64,000 nt of DNA from positions 4,876,501 through 4,940,500 of the forward strand of contig NC_092323.1 in the NCBI RefSeq assembly GCF_036785885.1, written 5' to 3'. Below are positions 12,934 through 24,803 of this stretch, in pieces. This stretch comes from Coffea arabica (taxonomy: Eukaryota > Streptophyta > Magnoliopsida > Gentianales > Rubiaceae). The translations under genes were made by a program, and so were the position numbers. Numbering within the stretch: the first letter of the stretch is position 1; every line of letters starts with the position of its first letter. The notes under the pieces were generated by a model that worked only from the letters and a program-made list of their open reading frames with translations, did not search any database and was not told the DNA's origin.

Positions 12934-14140
12934 GGGGTGGTCTTCGGGCAAGATTCCGGGAAACTTCCGAAAAGCTGTTTGTCGCTACCAAAGGTTTAGA
13001 ACAAGACGTAGATGGTTGAGCATGTCAGTTTTACAAATGAATTCAGCACCATGAACACACAAAATTTGTACGCACACACGAGTAGTAAGCATATGGTAAA
13101 TTAGCGGTGTTAAATAAACGTTTTCATCCCCTTGGTTGGCTGTGAGAGCGTTATCTTCAAGGTGGTATTTACAGGACCATTCATCCTCTTGGAATGGGTG
13201 TAATTCATTAATTATTTGGTCATGTTTTCCTAGCACATTAATTTCCTCGGTCAGAATCTCCGTTCACGACAGGGAGAGGAGACTGAGAGGGGTCGCATAT
13301 GAGCGGAGTCCATGAAGACAGACACAGACTCTTAATGATTTACAAGCAGAGCAGACCCACCTTGAAGTAGGAGTTTATTCGATTATTCAATTAGTCTAAA
13401 ACTGATTAGTTTGATCCCATGACTGATACACCAGAGAAGACGCGATTAATTCCAACATTCCCAATGGCCGATATTCCTTCCTTCCTGTCAAAGATGCACG
13501 ACTCTGCAGCAAAGAGAAATTATTGGGTCCTGAAAACGACAAATCATTGCTGGATCACATTTACTACACTAGTACTACAATTTTTTCCCACCGTTTACTT
13601 CACCACCGCCAAGGGACTGCAAATATTTGCAGAAGAAACTTCACCCACTTCTGGACCAGCCCAGTCATACTCAGCAGTAGACTGACTTATTATAGAACGA
13701 CCGATGAATATGAACAAAATCTGCGTATATTATACTCGGGGTCGGGGATTATTCACTACTATAAAGTACCCCAACATTTGAAAGCCAGGATCTAAGAAAA
13801 TAGTAGTGACAATAATATGTCAACATTGACCATTCTCACTCCATTTCATTGATGATTATGAAGCAGAGTTAATAAATCTATATAGTGGAGTAGTACTTTA
13901 AAAAAAGAGACCATCATGGCAACAAAAACTTTTTACAGCGTCCATTTTGCCCACAGCCGCAGGAAAAATCTGCAGCCCCATCTTTTATTCTCTTCTTATG
14001 TAGATACATACATAACTCTGCAGGCTGCAGAAGCAGAACGGGGGCAGTGCGGGGTCCGTAGACGTTCATTTAATTTTAACCCCCTTTATAATTTTCAGCA
14101 CCGTGGTAAAAAAAAAAGTACACAAATTTAGATATATAAA
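9518..14140. other. intergenic, no gene recognised
   Basis: No ORF resembles a known family and no exon series could be assembled. The stretch holds A/T tracts, including a 28-base T run near 12910-12932. At about 11210-11750 an AT-rich block begins with GGGTTGGATATT and ends with an inverted-looking AATCCAAATTTTG, possibly a decayed transposon. Confidence 0.5.
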
Positions 14141-14158
14141 ATATATATATATATATAT
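14141..14158. repeat. (AT)n microsatellite
   Basis: Uninterrupted AT dinucleotides just downstream of the stop codon of the ELO-like gene. Confidence 0.8.
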
Positions 14159-14193
14159 CAAGGGGATTCCCGGAACAGAGACAAACAGACCTC

Positions 14194-15126
14194 TCAAAGA
14201 TCTTTATCTTTGACTGCGTCCAAATTGTTGTCAGCCTCTTTCCCATTCATCGAGGAATGCAGATTCTCACATTCAACGCCGACGGCCTGTTTTTTTCTTC
14301 TCGTCCGCAGATGCGTTTTCACGTAGAAATTCAACGACAGCAAAAGAATTGCCCCGTTCAGCACCGAATTGAATGTCCACGCGTTCATTCCGTTACAGCC
14401 ACCCTTTATTAGGTGCAGCAGAAGCACCCCGATGTGGCACGCCAGATTGCACCCCAACAAAACCATCTGACAGTTCACCACGAAGGGGAAACACGCGCTC
14501 GGCAGCCCAATTGCGGTCCAGAATCTGTACCCGTAGACCACGGCGTATATGGAAGTCGTCAGCAGGATGGCCAGGACTTGGAACGATTGAGAGAATTCCA
14601 GCCACAAAAATGACGCGAAGATTAGGATGGAGTGGTTGAATATTTGGAAGACGGAGAGTTTTCTGCGCCGGAGGATTGTGAAACAGGTGCGGAGGCTGTG
14701 GAGGAAGCGGGAGAGGTAGTAAATGTAGGACCAGAAGAAGACGCGGCCCGAGGGGCGCGTGCCCAGAGGGAAGCAAAGCAGCCACTGGAAAGTGGTGGTT
14801 TTGGAGCGGCGCCAGAACCAACGGGTGTCGCGGATCTCGGCGGCGGTGGAGAGGAGGATCCCGGAGAAGATGGTGGCGGAGATGAGGGCCATGGAGAGGG
14901 AATGGAGGGCCGGGAGGGGCCCCAGAGGGAGGGGTCGGTGGTGGTTGCGGCGGAAAATCAGGATGTTGAGGAGGAGGTGGAGGAAGACGGAGAAAACCAC
15001 GTAAGCGGCGATGGAGGTGAAGAGGAAGGACCAGGTGGATCCCCACAACTCCGTGTTGCTCCACCGGAATTTAACGATTGAAGGATGTTCCGACAGATAA
15101 TATCTTACGTTCTGAATCAGAGTCAT
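14194..15126 (-). CDS. ELO-family very-long-chain fatty-acid elongase-like protein
   Basis: An intronless gene for 310 residues resembling the plant branch of the ELO (GNS1/SUR4) family. ELO enzymes condense malonyl-CoA with acyl-CoA in the ER. The N-terminal stretch (SEHPSIVKFRWS, 12-23) followed by WGSTWSFLFTS is typical of plant ELO-like proteins, and the chain has about seven hydrophobic segments. The catalytic signatures are altered. Where the family has KxxExxDT, this protein reads SRFLHSLRT (139-147), replacing the acidic residues. The HxxHH box is QIFNH (161-165), keeping one His. The downstream region (YAVVYGYRFWTAIG, 194-207) aligns well, so this is not a frameshift. The tail is basic and then polar. 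I infer a divergent, perhaps non-catalytic ELO member. The antisense open frames over it are composition shadows. Confidence 0.82.
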   Translation of the reverse strand: MTLIQNVRYYLSEHPSIVKFRWSNTELWGSTWSFLFTSIAAYVVFSVFLHLLLNILIFRRNHHRPLPLGPLPALHSLSMALISATIFSGILLSTAAEIRDTRWFWRRSKTTTFQWLLCFPLGTRPSGRVFFWSYIYYLSRFLHSLRTCFTILRRRKLSVFQIFNHSILIFASFLWLEFSQSFQVLAILLTTSIYAVVYGYRFWTAIGLPSACFPFVVNCQMVLLGCNLACHIGVLLLHLIKGGCNGMNAWTFNSVLNGAILLLSLNFYVKTHLRTRRKKQAVGVECENLHSSMNGKEADNNLDAVKDKDL

Positions 15127-15130
15127 CGTT

Positions 15131-15136
15131 CACGTG
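15131..15136 (-). promoter_or_regulatory. G-box in the 5' leader of the ELO-like gene
   Basis: CACGTG lies four bases upstream of the ATG, probably in the 5' UTR. It is recorded because of its position; function is unknown. Confidence 0.25.
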
Positions 15137-15854
15137 ACGAGACTCAGACGAACGTTGTTGCCGTCGTCCCCGTCGTTCCTCTTTTTCTTTTCTTTTTTTT
15201 GCTTTTTGTGACCTCAGAGATTGCCCAACAAACGAATTTTAGCTTTTGGGGCCTTGGGATTCTGCTAAGTTGTCGAAAGAGATATCCTTTTGTAAATTTC
15301 TCCTATCTGCTTCTCCTTTTTCACGTAGGATACCAAAATGTGATACGGAGAAACTGAATTGTTGGAAGTGTTCAGTCAGCCTTCCAAACGGCGGAGTAAA
15401 AATGTCAAAATATGGTGGGTTTGAGCATTTAGAAGGGGATGGGGGGGCTTTGAGCTGTTCTGTTGAATTCGGAGACGGGGAGGTTGAGTATGGTTTGAAG
15501 AGGGGCAAGGCAACCATTAGTAAAATTTATAAATGACTGGTGGATGGTGGTGACTGGTGAGAAAGAGTTGGGCCACGGGGACTCCGGTGCATGACACGGA
15601 CCATTTTTTATTGGAGGGCGGATACGGGGAATACAAAGGGCCTTATAGTGCTTTCCCTTTCTCTCTCGCGCTCTCTCTCTGGACATTTTTCATCTTCAGT
15701 TAATTATATGTTACCTAATTTATACTAGCTAATTTACCATGTAAATAAGTGCCATTCACATTTATTCCACTCACGTTTTTTGTTTAGCATCAATTTTCTA
15801 AAAATTAGTACCAACAATCTCTTTAATTACAGCAGAGATTAGTGTATTTGGTTA
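15137..15854. other. upstream region of the ELO-like gene
   Basis: Contains pyrimidine-rich tracts at 15177-15201 (likely 5' leader on the minus strand) and a (CT)n-like run at about 15656-15681. No other gene is seen. Confidence 0.45.
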
Positions 15855-15862
15855 CCTAAAAT

Positions 15863-16580
15863 TATAGGTGGCAAACCAACCCACTTAACTAAATTTACCC
15901 ATATCCGCCCAGGAATAGATGGGTATGGATGGGTATTATTGGGTAACCCATCAAACCCAATTAACCCATTTAGAATTCTCTTCTCCCACCCATTTTTTTT
16001 TTTAGATTTTTCATTTTGTCATGATGTTAACTACTTTTGTTTCATTATTATTATTATTTGTTGGTTATATTTTATTATTTTATTTTCCCTTAGTTTGTTA
16101 ATTTGCTCATTTTTCAGCACTACCAATTTATGATAAGTTTTAGCCTCTTTCTTATCTTTCTAAAATGGAATTTTAAATTTATATATGAAAAAAATGTTAG
16201 GGGTTTAAAATTTTTGGATTAAGTTTTTATATTAACTTTTATAGTACTTAGTTCAAATTTTTATATTCTTATTATTCAATTATTAAATAATATGTAATTT
16301 TACGACATAGAGTATAAATGAAAAAAAATGGTAATTAGGCTTATTGAGCATTATAAGTAAACATTTAAAACTAATGATGGGTACAAAGAGCGGTATAAAT
16401 TAATAACTTAGTTTGCAAAAATAAATTTAAATGAGTTTACAAAAAGTTAAAATAAATGGGTTATAAATGGGTAATTGGGTACCATCTAATAAAATGGATA
16501 TAAATGGGTTGACTCACTTATACCCATTACCCATTTTATCCAATTCAAACCCGCCCAAGTCACCCATTTTGACACCTCTA
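15863..16580. mobile_element. non-autonomous hAT-type element, 8-bp target duplication
   Basis: A 718-bp element flanked by CCTAAAAT at 15855-15862 and again at 16581-16588. The terminal inverted repeats are TATAGGTGGCAAACC on the left and, reversed, TAGAGGTGTCAAAAT on the right. Inside each end is a cluster of TGGGTA/TACCCA motifs, typical of hAT subterminal repeats. The interior is AT-rich and non-coding. The exact 8-bp duplication supports the hAT assignment. Confidence 0.85.
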
Positions 16581-16623
16581 CCTAAAATCATACAATAAGA
16601 AGTCTTCATAATGTTAATTTCAA

Positions 16624-17384
16624 GGGTAAATTATCTTTTAATCCTTATGTATGTGAGATAAAAAGTAGTTGGGAATATAAAAAGGTGAATTGGGAAATGT
16701 GTTTATGATGCAAACGAAATATTATTTGGAATAATTTGGCAATCCAAACACACTCATGTAACTCCATATGGTTTAAAAATTTATATATAACCCTCTTATT
16801 ATTTGGATTAAAGTGTCACTATTAATTTTTTTTCGTTAAAACTAATGGTCACTAGTAACAAGTCAAAATCAAACTAATAAATTAACAAATTTACCCCTTT
16901 ATTACTTCTTGTTTTCTCCAAACACAAAAAATGAAGAAATTGAAATAAAAAATAGATAAATAAGAATTAGAAAATAAAATTAAAGACCTATAATGATATT
17001 TGTTGTAAAAAAAGATTGATATCTTTTGTTTATTTTTTATTTATTTTTTATTTTCCTTCAATCTCTTTTGTATTTGGAGAAAATTGAGATTTTTAGACTA
17101 AAATATGGATTTTCAAAATCATATCTTCTCTTCCCGAGAGAGAGAGAGAGAGAGGGGGGAAATTTTTTTAAAAAAATAGTAAAAAAGCAAATTTGTCAAT
17201 TTATTAGTTTGATTTTAACTCTTTGCTATCTACCATTAGTTTTAACGAAAAAACTAGCAGTAACAATTTGATTCAAATTACGAGAGGGTTATATATAAAT
17301 TTTTAAATTATAGGGAGGTTATGTGCTATAGTACCAAATAATAAGGGGGGGTAAAAGATAATATATTCTAATTTTAATTGACCC
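16624..17384. mobile_element. MULE-type foldback element, 9-bp target duplication
   Basis: A 761-bp element flanked by TAATTTCAA at 16615-16623 and 17385-17393. The arms (about 16751-16905 and 17186-17345) are long imperfect inverted copies sharing AAATTTATATATAACCCTC and TTTTCGTTAAAACTAATGGT. The left arm seems to contain an extra A/T-rich insert at about 16640-16750 ending in AATCCAAACACA. No coding sequence; long terminal inverted repeats plus a 9-bp duplication are Mutator-like features. Confidence 0.8.
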
Positions 17385-17393
17385 TAATTTCAA

Positions 17394-18731
17394 TTCAGAG
17401 ATAGGTTGATTATTTTTAAAGTTTGACAATAGATTCACTTTTTTGATGTGTTTTATCGTGAATTGTTAAGGTAGCAAATAGGAAAAAAATGTCTTTAAAT
17501 AATGCCAAGTAAACATCTATTGGATAAACCTTCTAATTTTTTCTATTTTAAGAAATAAAAAGAGGTGAAAATATTAAATGTATGTGTGTGTTTTGATGAC
17601 GCATGTCCACCATTTGTTGCATTTAATAACCTCAATGAAAAATCTAGAGCATGTAGCACAGCCTAAAAGAAAATGCGTGTGATATCAAAAATTGTGGGCA
17701 AAAATTATAAAATTAGATATAAAAAGTGCTTAAATATAATGAGAGCAATGATTTGAATACGTACATTGATTGAAGGAGCAACAAATTGTGTGCATTATCC
17801 AGTATTTATTGTGGGCAATCGGAAAAAAAATCTAGCATAGCGTTTCTTGTCGTCTAACTTTCGGACCCTGCACGAAAAGCATACACCTTTTCCACGTTGA
17901 AAAGGAGTGTGGCGCGGAATCTTCAGTAATTATCCGTCCCTTTTTTTTTTCTTCCCACTGATTGTTTTTGTTTTTTTCCCCACCCCCAATTAGATGGAGA
18001 CTAGCCGAGGGAACTGTTTTCTGTTTCCTGCACCATGAACAGCGCGATATTCGAAAGGGGCAATTATAGTTTCGTCATGTGTACTTAACCATGTGTCCAA
18101 TCTTCGGTTCCCACGATTACTCCTCGCAGCCTGGGAAACGATGCACATATTTCAGCACCTCCCTGTGAAAACTGAAACTGCCTCGTGTAAATAATCAAGC
18201 CTTTATTTTTATGTTATGCTGCTACGCACCCCGTGACGGCGAAGTGCGCAGTCAATGATGATGGTGGGGTGGACTTGCAATTGAATCGATCCGATGGTTG
18301 GTACGTCTAACTTGTGGTTCGCGTCTCAAGTTCGGCTCTAAATTGTTGGAGAATTTCTATGTATATATATAAAAATATATGGTTGGAAGCACGCCAAATC
18401 GCGAGGCATACAAGACAAATTGGCAGATACCGCTACTGTTTTTTGAGATGTAACTGAAGAGCAAGCAATTTACGGATAACCTTTTTGGTTGGGTCGGGGT
18501 AGATTAAAGTACACCTAACAAATCACTTAAACAAGGAAAAAGGAAGACGTTCGGTGGGTTTGAAGTCATCAAAACACTATTGTCGTCAAATCTTTAAAAA
18601 CCGACTTTAGTATCCTATTATTGTATATACGTACACATTCCAGAAATATGTATATAAGTAACAAATTGATTGAATTAGAATTTCAGTTGGTCTTTGACGT
18701 TCCGTTAAACTCTTCCTCGGGTCGTGTTTAA

Positions 18732-18795
<64 letters not shown>

Positions 18796-19529
18796 GGGTG
18801 GGGTGCATCGTGTTTAAGGATTAAGTTGTGAGTGCTACTTGCTACCTACCACTGAGCAGCTGAAGAACAGCATAATCTAGAAGAAGATTCCCTACTGAAC
18901 AGTTTCCTCCTTTTTTAAAAAAAAAAGAACCACTCTCTCTAATTTTTTTTTTTTTGTTGGGAGAACACATTTTGTGCTTATATGATTGGGGGGTCAAAGA
19001 GTCGTGGACACGTGATTTAGGTGGTGATAGGCTTTTCATGACATTGGCAGGTTGTGAACGAGTTAGCGTCACTTTGAAATTGACATCTTTCGTCCTCTCC
19101 CTCCTTTTGGTTTGTTTACCTTTATTTTATTATGTCGGGTTGAAATGTGAGTATACAGATGCATCTTATCGGTACTGCAGTAGGTGAATGCATAAAGGTT
19201 TCACCATGAAAATGCTGCGTGCATGAATGATTAATGTTGTGCTAAATTTTTTTCCCTTCAAGTAACTTCTTTCAACTATTATCTGCTTAATTTAATTAGC
19301 CCTGTGAGGCACAGGCCCTTTGACCCTTTTTTTTTTTTTTTTGGGATAAGTGAAGATATTTTAAGTATAAAATCTCTCCCACGTTCGCTCCCATAAACAT
19401 TGATATATGGTAGTTGGTATTTTCTCGCGTGCATCATCCTAATATAACAGGTTAACAAACTCTGTACAATTTCCGGGGCAGGGGAAGCTCCCAAAGTAAA
19501 CTAAAAATTATGCGTGAGAAATGAAATAG
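17394..19529. other. intergenic, no gene recognised
   Basis: AT-rich and without a supportable ORF. A TATA/T-tract microsatellite lies at 18734-18795. Confidence 0.5.
18734..18795. repeat. (AT)n followed by a T-tract
   Basis: About 17 AT dinucleotides run directly into about 29 T residues. Confidence 0.85.
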
Positions 19530-19540
19530 GAGTAAGAAGC

Positions 19541-19931
19541 GCAACGGATCTTCTGTCCCAAATGTTGTGTCTTCTCTGTCTTATTTTTTATTATCTTGAT
19601 ATTTCTCATACATAAACACCATATTTTAGTTCTTGTTTGTTTCCTTAAGATCCAATAACTATTAACTGAATAATATACAAAATTTAACAAACTCAAAAAT
19701 TCAAAATGCATAAAAAATGAGATTTTTACGAATTTTTCGCTGTATTTTTTAATTTTCTATTATATATTATTTTTTTGAAACTGTTGTATTTATTTTTTAT
19801 TCAATTAATAGTTATTGAATTTTAAGGAAACAAAAAAAGAACTAAAACATGATGTTTATGTAGGAAAAATAGTAATATAATAAAAAATAGAACACAGAAT
19901 AGCACAGAGCGTGAAACAGAAGATCCGTTGC
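19541..19931. mobile_element. foldback MITE, 11-bp target duplication
   Basis: A 391-bp palindromic element. Both ends read GCAACGGATCTTCTGT inward, and the inverted similarity continues for roughly 170 bp per arm through CATAAACACCAT, TTTAGTTCTT and CAATAACTATTAA blocks. The flanks are GAGTAAGAAGC (19530-19540) and GAGTAAAAAGC (19932-19942), an 11-bp duplication with one change. Non-coding; probably Mutator-like. Confidence 0.8.
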
Positions 19932-19942
19932 GAGTAAAAAGC

Positions 19943-21382
19943 CTAGAGAGCACGTGGAGATTAAACTTACGATGAGGAATTAAACATGATTGATTACCAA
20001 TGGAAGAAAAAAAAGAAACATGCAGCAGATTCGGCCTCACCTGACGGTCCATAAGCGCTTAGTTCTTTGATTCTGAGGATTGCGGTGAATGAGTAGTGTA
20101 CGCGTTGCTGACTTTAATATGAGGGTAGATGTAAATAGCAAAAAATACAAAAGGCGGAGCGACATTTTCCATTCTTCATGGAAAATCGAGAATCAATCCA
20201 CGTGAATATGATTGCGACGGAAGCATATAGGAGAGAAAGCTTTCTAACTTTCGACTTCTATCTAAACTGTGTTGATGATTTGTACAGCATTCATTCAATG
20301 ACCGACTCATTATTATTATTTCATCGTTTTTTCTTTCTTTCTCTCTTTCTTTTTGGTGATATGATGATGGATTGAAATCCACAGCTCGAAAGGAAGCATG
20401 CATGTTTTGCTTTGGCCGGACAACAACCTATCCTTGACTAGCAAAATGTCAATCAGAATCAGCCGTGGGAGCTTTCCAGGAAGCTCCTCAAAAGAATTTA
20501 TGGTCCCCATAAGGATAAGGTGTCTGTCATCCAGCAATCGCTTCAACAATTCCACCACAAATCAATCAAAGCACAACCCAGTCCTATCCATCAAAACAAC
20601 CCCTTCTCTCACTTATTTCCCTCAAAAAATAAGAAGAAGAAAAGAGAGACTTCTAATTTTTTTTTTCTTCGTTTGAGCTACGTGCAAAACCTTTAACTCA
20701 AGGCATTTGTTGAGTGGTGACTTCTGACTCGTATTTCAAGCTCGTTTATGCAACTAACTCAGCAGAATTTTCTCCGCACTGTTGGTTAGATACTCGTTCG
20801 ATTCTTCTTCCCCCCCAACAACAAACAAATTTTGAAAAAAAAAAAGATTGAAACAAAGGACAGGTGCAGAAACGATTTAATCTCCGTCTACGTAACCAGA
20901 GAGAGGGAACGAATTTTACACCTGGATTCTATTTTGGGTCATGAAGTGAAGCATACGCATTTTCCCAGCTTCCAAACCAGTTGACGTTTGCGTTTGGTTT
21001 GTAATTTCAGTACTGGAACAGAAATCAGACTAAACATTAAACATTTAAGAAATTACTAATTCCATAATTCCTAAAGAGTTCTCTTTTTTTTCATATTGCT
21101 AAAACGTTATTAACTATTGCAAAGTAAAGCGAGGGCAATCAAATTTGTGTTGAAAAATCATAACATTTGATATTCATTCCAAGTAACCAAATTTGATAGC
21201 AACTCTAAAATTTTCATTTCATCCAACGGGTCTTAAGAAATTAACAGTAGTGCCTCAAATGCGTTTCACTGATGTTCAATCACAGGGGAAAGCCTGTTGA
21301 TGAAAATATCCTTGGCGGGCCCCAGATGCTGTAGAGGAAAGCCATACAGCATTTTATGAAGGAAATAACACTTCGAGTTTAA
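19943..21382. other. intergenic, no gene recognised
   Basis: No coding family is recognised. Short pyrimidine tracts occur at 20331-20350 and 20811-20817. Confidence 0.5.
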
Positions 21383-21648
21383 GGGTCTGTTTGTTTGGGT
21401 GGAAAAGGTTTTCCGGAAAACATTTTTCATATTTTCTGTTGTTTGGTTATCAATTAATTTGAAAAAATAATTTCTGATAGAAAATAAGTTACATCCGTGG
21501 GAGGAAAATAACTTCCTTATCTATTATTGTGAAGTTATTTTCCTCAGCCTTCTTTTCACAGTCTCGCAAGGATTTTCGATATCAGCAAACAAATCCAAGG
21601 GAAAATACCTTTCATTCCCGGCATCTCATCAGATAAACTACTCCGGCA

Positions 21649-21682
<34 letters not shown>

Positions 21683-23105
21683 ATTTTTTTTCCTTTCATT
21701 CCTGAAGAACCCCCATTTCCGCTTCCTCTGGCGTCAGTCCTCGGTGGCGATCACCTCCTCCAGCGACACTATCTGGCGGCTACCACCACATAATCTATAT
21801 ACTCACAAGCCATCTTCATTCGGCAGGTTTTTTTAACTCTCAGTTTCTCGTCTTCACGCACAAACACCTTCACTGCGTCTGTATATACAATTGCACACAA
21901 ATTTCATTTGTTTCCTTTCGAAGTTGGATTTGAATGAATTTTTATGGGTTGCTTTTGTTTTAGTTTGTTCTTACCTGATTAGAGTTAAATCTGATTTGAT
22001 TGATGCTAAATAATTAATTTGGCTGCTAAGTTTTGGGGGTTTTATGATTCTTGGAATCAGAATCCGGGTAGGGTACGGTAGTATTTTTCTTACAATCTGG
22101 TAAGACCATTTATGACAAGATTTCGATGGGGTACCACCAGAAGACAATTGGATACTTTCTTTTTCTTTTTTGGTTGAAGTTCCTGTACCCTTTTTGATGT
22201 TGGAATCAGATTGATTTCAATAACTAGTTTGAGTTTGCTGCTTTTGGGTAAACACCCGCTGATAACAAGTGACATTATTTACTTCCCATTTGCCCTAGTG
22301 ATGATTGTGTTTCATGTTGCTGATTGGGATATGGAGGAATTCTGTCTTGGATTCCTTTTGGTCGAGCTTGAAGTGCAGCCTTTTCTGTATAATTTCATTT
22401 GTCTATTCTTCTCTTGTGAATTCTTCTCTGATTTTTTGAGACTTTATTCTTCGATTGATGGTAGTGTTTTTCTTACAATCTGGTGAGACCATTTGTAAAT
22501 AGTTGACAAAATCTGATTAGGGAGGAAAACAGTTTGCTTGTGTTCATCCCAGAGAGCAGTAAACTTTTTATAAAAAAAATTACATGTCTCTTCCACGACT
22601 CAACTATTAGCTGCTTAAATCCATTATGACAGTTTGTAAGACCACAAATTGTGTGAAATAGAAAAATTAGCCTTTATCTCAAGAGCTTAATATACTGAAA
22701 TTTTTCCTCAAACGAAATGAAACACAAGCAGGGCAGCTTCCAAAGTCATGAGATTCCAAAACACTTCTCTCTGCTGTGTTTCTAATTTACCAACTACAGT
22801 CTCCAGTCCATCCTTCCCAAGTCATGAGATCCCATAAATCAGATTTTTTGGACTACTAATATAGTCAAGACTCAAGAGGCAAGGCCTGCTTGGTTGGTTA
22901 CTTGATTAGTAGCTAATTATCACTTTGCCCCAGCGACAAGGGGCATAAAGTCACCATTTTTTTGTTTATCATGAACCTAAAAAATAGAAGCGGAAAAACC
23001 TTATTAATAAACATCATATGTTATCCTACTGATCAAGTTCTGTTGCATCACTCTGACTTTTTCTGGTACACTACTAATAGTCTACTGCTACGTGAATTTT
23101 CATAG

Positions 23106-23421
23106 ATGGATCCTGGTAGTGATGATGATGAGGATGCTATTGTAATTGGTGCTGCCACTTCAGCCATAACAGCAGGATATGCAGCTCTTGAAATCTATAA
23201 AACTCCAGTTGTTATACCTAAACCACCTTATGTCAATAGGGAGCGAGCTAAAGAGCATTACATGGATAGCAATATTATATGGAAGTAGTTCCTATTGTAT
23301 AGACCAAATTAGAATGAGCCAAACTATATTTTTCCAATTACTAAATACTTTCACCATTAGAGGATTATTACAACCTACCATTCATATGTTAATAAGAGAG
23401 CAATTTTTCCAATCAGTTTAG
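23106..23421 (+). pseudogene. PIF/Harbinger transposase N-terminal remnant, frameshifted
   Basis: The first frame runs from ATG 23106 (MDPGSDDDEDA..) and stops at 23288. The reading continues in another frame as CIDQIRMSQTIFFQLLN and RGLLQPTIHMLIREQFF up to a stop at 23421. That segment matches the Harbinger nuclease signature in which an RMS.xxF helix is followed by RGLL and REQ. About 100 residues survive out of the roughly 400 usual for the family. No catalytic Asp/Glu region follows, so it cannot encode a working transposase. Confidence 0.75.
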
Positions 23422-23917
23422 CAAAGTTTTGTATATTCTGTAGCAAGCATGCTTATTCGGTGCATGTAACTGAATATTGTTTGTGAATTTCAGTTCATAC
23501 TTGAATTTTGTGATCCCCCGGTACATGGGTTTAGCATGCAATCTGAAGTGCATGTAACTGAATTTTGTTTTCTTTAGGAAGAAGTTATTGGACAATATTT
23601 GTTTATGGCCTTTAACAGATATGGTGTGGCATTATGAGGTCCAATCTAGGATCTGCATAGTCTAGGATCTGCAATAGTAGTATGCATTGCTGTTTTGGGA
23701 GAGGGTTGAATCTTAACAAGCTATGGCACAGGTGTACATGGAAAATCTCTATCCATTAGTCTCTTGGCTAGTTCTAGGCTGGGAGATATATGGCCATAAG
23801 CCAGCCATGGAAACATGAGAACCTTGAGTTGAGAAGTAATAACAACTGGTTCTGTACCCATATATCCTCTGTTTTCTGCAAGTGCTTTGTGTCTTGGCGT
23901 TCAGTGTTTTGGTTTTT

Positions 23918-23971
23918 GGGAGGGGGAGGGGGAGGGGGAGGGGTGGGGAAATGGAAATGGAAATGGAAATG
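23918..23971. repeat. (GGGGGA)n then (GGAAAT)n minisatellite
   Basis: Inside the Harbinger element, G5A units pass into GGAAAT units. The G-run spacing could allow a G-quadruplex on the plus strand. Confidence 0.75.
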
Positions 23972-24474
23972 AGGGATGGGCAAAGGTTTTAGTCTTGAAA
24001 GGGAATTTTAAACGATATCTAGAAAGACAGGGCTATGAATTTTCTAACCGAGTTTGCTGTTATCTGTCAAATACTCATATGCTTGACCTTGGACTTTGCT
24101 AATCGAAAGATCCATTGGTCGGCAGCAAGAATTAACAAATTATGAATAAATCCAAGATTCCATTAATAATTCCATTTAAGAATTCATGGTGTAATATGAA
24201 TAAATATTTTATAGAAATGATAATATAATGGGTAGAACCTAAAATTAGCTTGTAATGAAATGGATGTTTTGAGAGTAGAAAAATATTTGCAACATATCCA
24301 CAAACATATCAGAAAAAATTTTCATTGACAAACCAAACACCAAAAAATTATGAAAAAGGAATTTGGAAAATATTTTCACTTAATAACCAAACAGTGGAAA
24401 ATTATGGGAAAGGAAGTGATTTTCCAGGAAAATAACTTCGATGCAAAATATTTTCAGTCCAACCAAACGGACGC

Positions 24475-24803
24475 TAAGTGGAAAACAAACAACTTTTTCC
24501 TGCATTACTCTTTATGGGCAAGACATTTGGGAAGGAGCTGTAAGATTTTTCAACTGGGGTTTGTCAGAGTATCTATAACTGGACCAATTCATCTAAAGAA
24601 TGTCAATAAGATGAAAAAAAGCTGGCCCAATTAGCCCAATAAATGTATATTAATTGGTTCAAGCCCAGTGACCATTTCGATTTCTGGGGGGTTGACTACC
24701 GAATTAAAGGAGAATTTAAATGCCAGGTGAGAAGAGCCAGACGACTGTTATTTCTCCCTGCCTGCTTACGATGGAAAGAAAGGACTGGAATGTTCTGCAC
24801 TTT
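24475..24803. other. spacer between two Harbinger-type elements
   Basis: No gene. Its right part (24745-24796) is the first copy of a 50-bp sequence that recurs at 25548-25594. Confidence 0.5.

Larger units (their letters stand above)
21383..24474. mobile_element. PIF/Harbinger element, 3.1 kb, TAA target duplication
   Basis: Starts GGGTCTGTTTGTTTGGG and ends, reversed, GCGTCCGTTTGGTTGG. It is flanked by TAA at 21380-21382 and 24475-24477. Both ends carry subterminal motifs of the type TGTTTGGTTAT and GGAAAATATTTT. The interior holds a CT-rich leader-like region (21648-21700) and a broken N-terminal piece of a Harbinger transposase at 23106-23421. The TIRs, the 3-bp TWA-type duplication and the transposase piece agree. 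The catalytic DDE part is missing, so the copy is defective. Confidence 0.85.

Noticed and set aside
14632-15081. 149-residue plus-strand ORF, Gly/Glu-rich
   Set aside because: It lies exactly antisense to the ELO-like gene and its composition is what the opposite strand of a GC-rich coding region produces.
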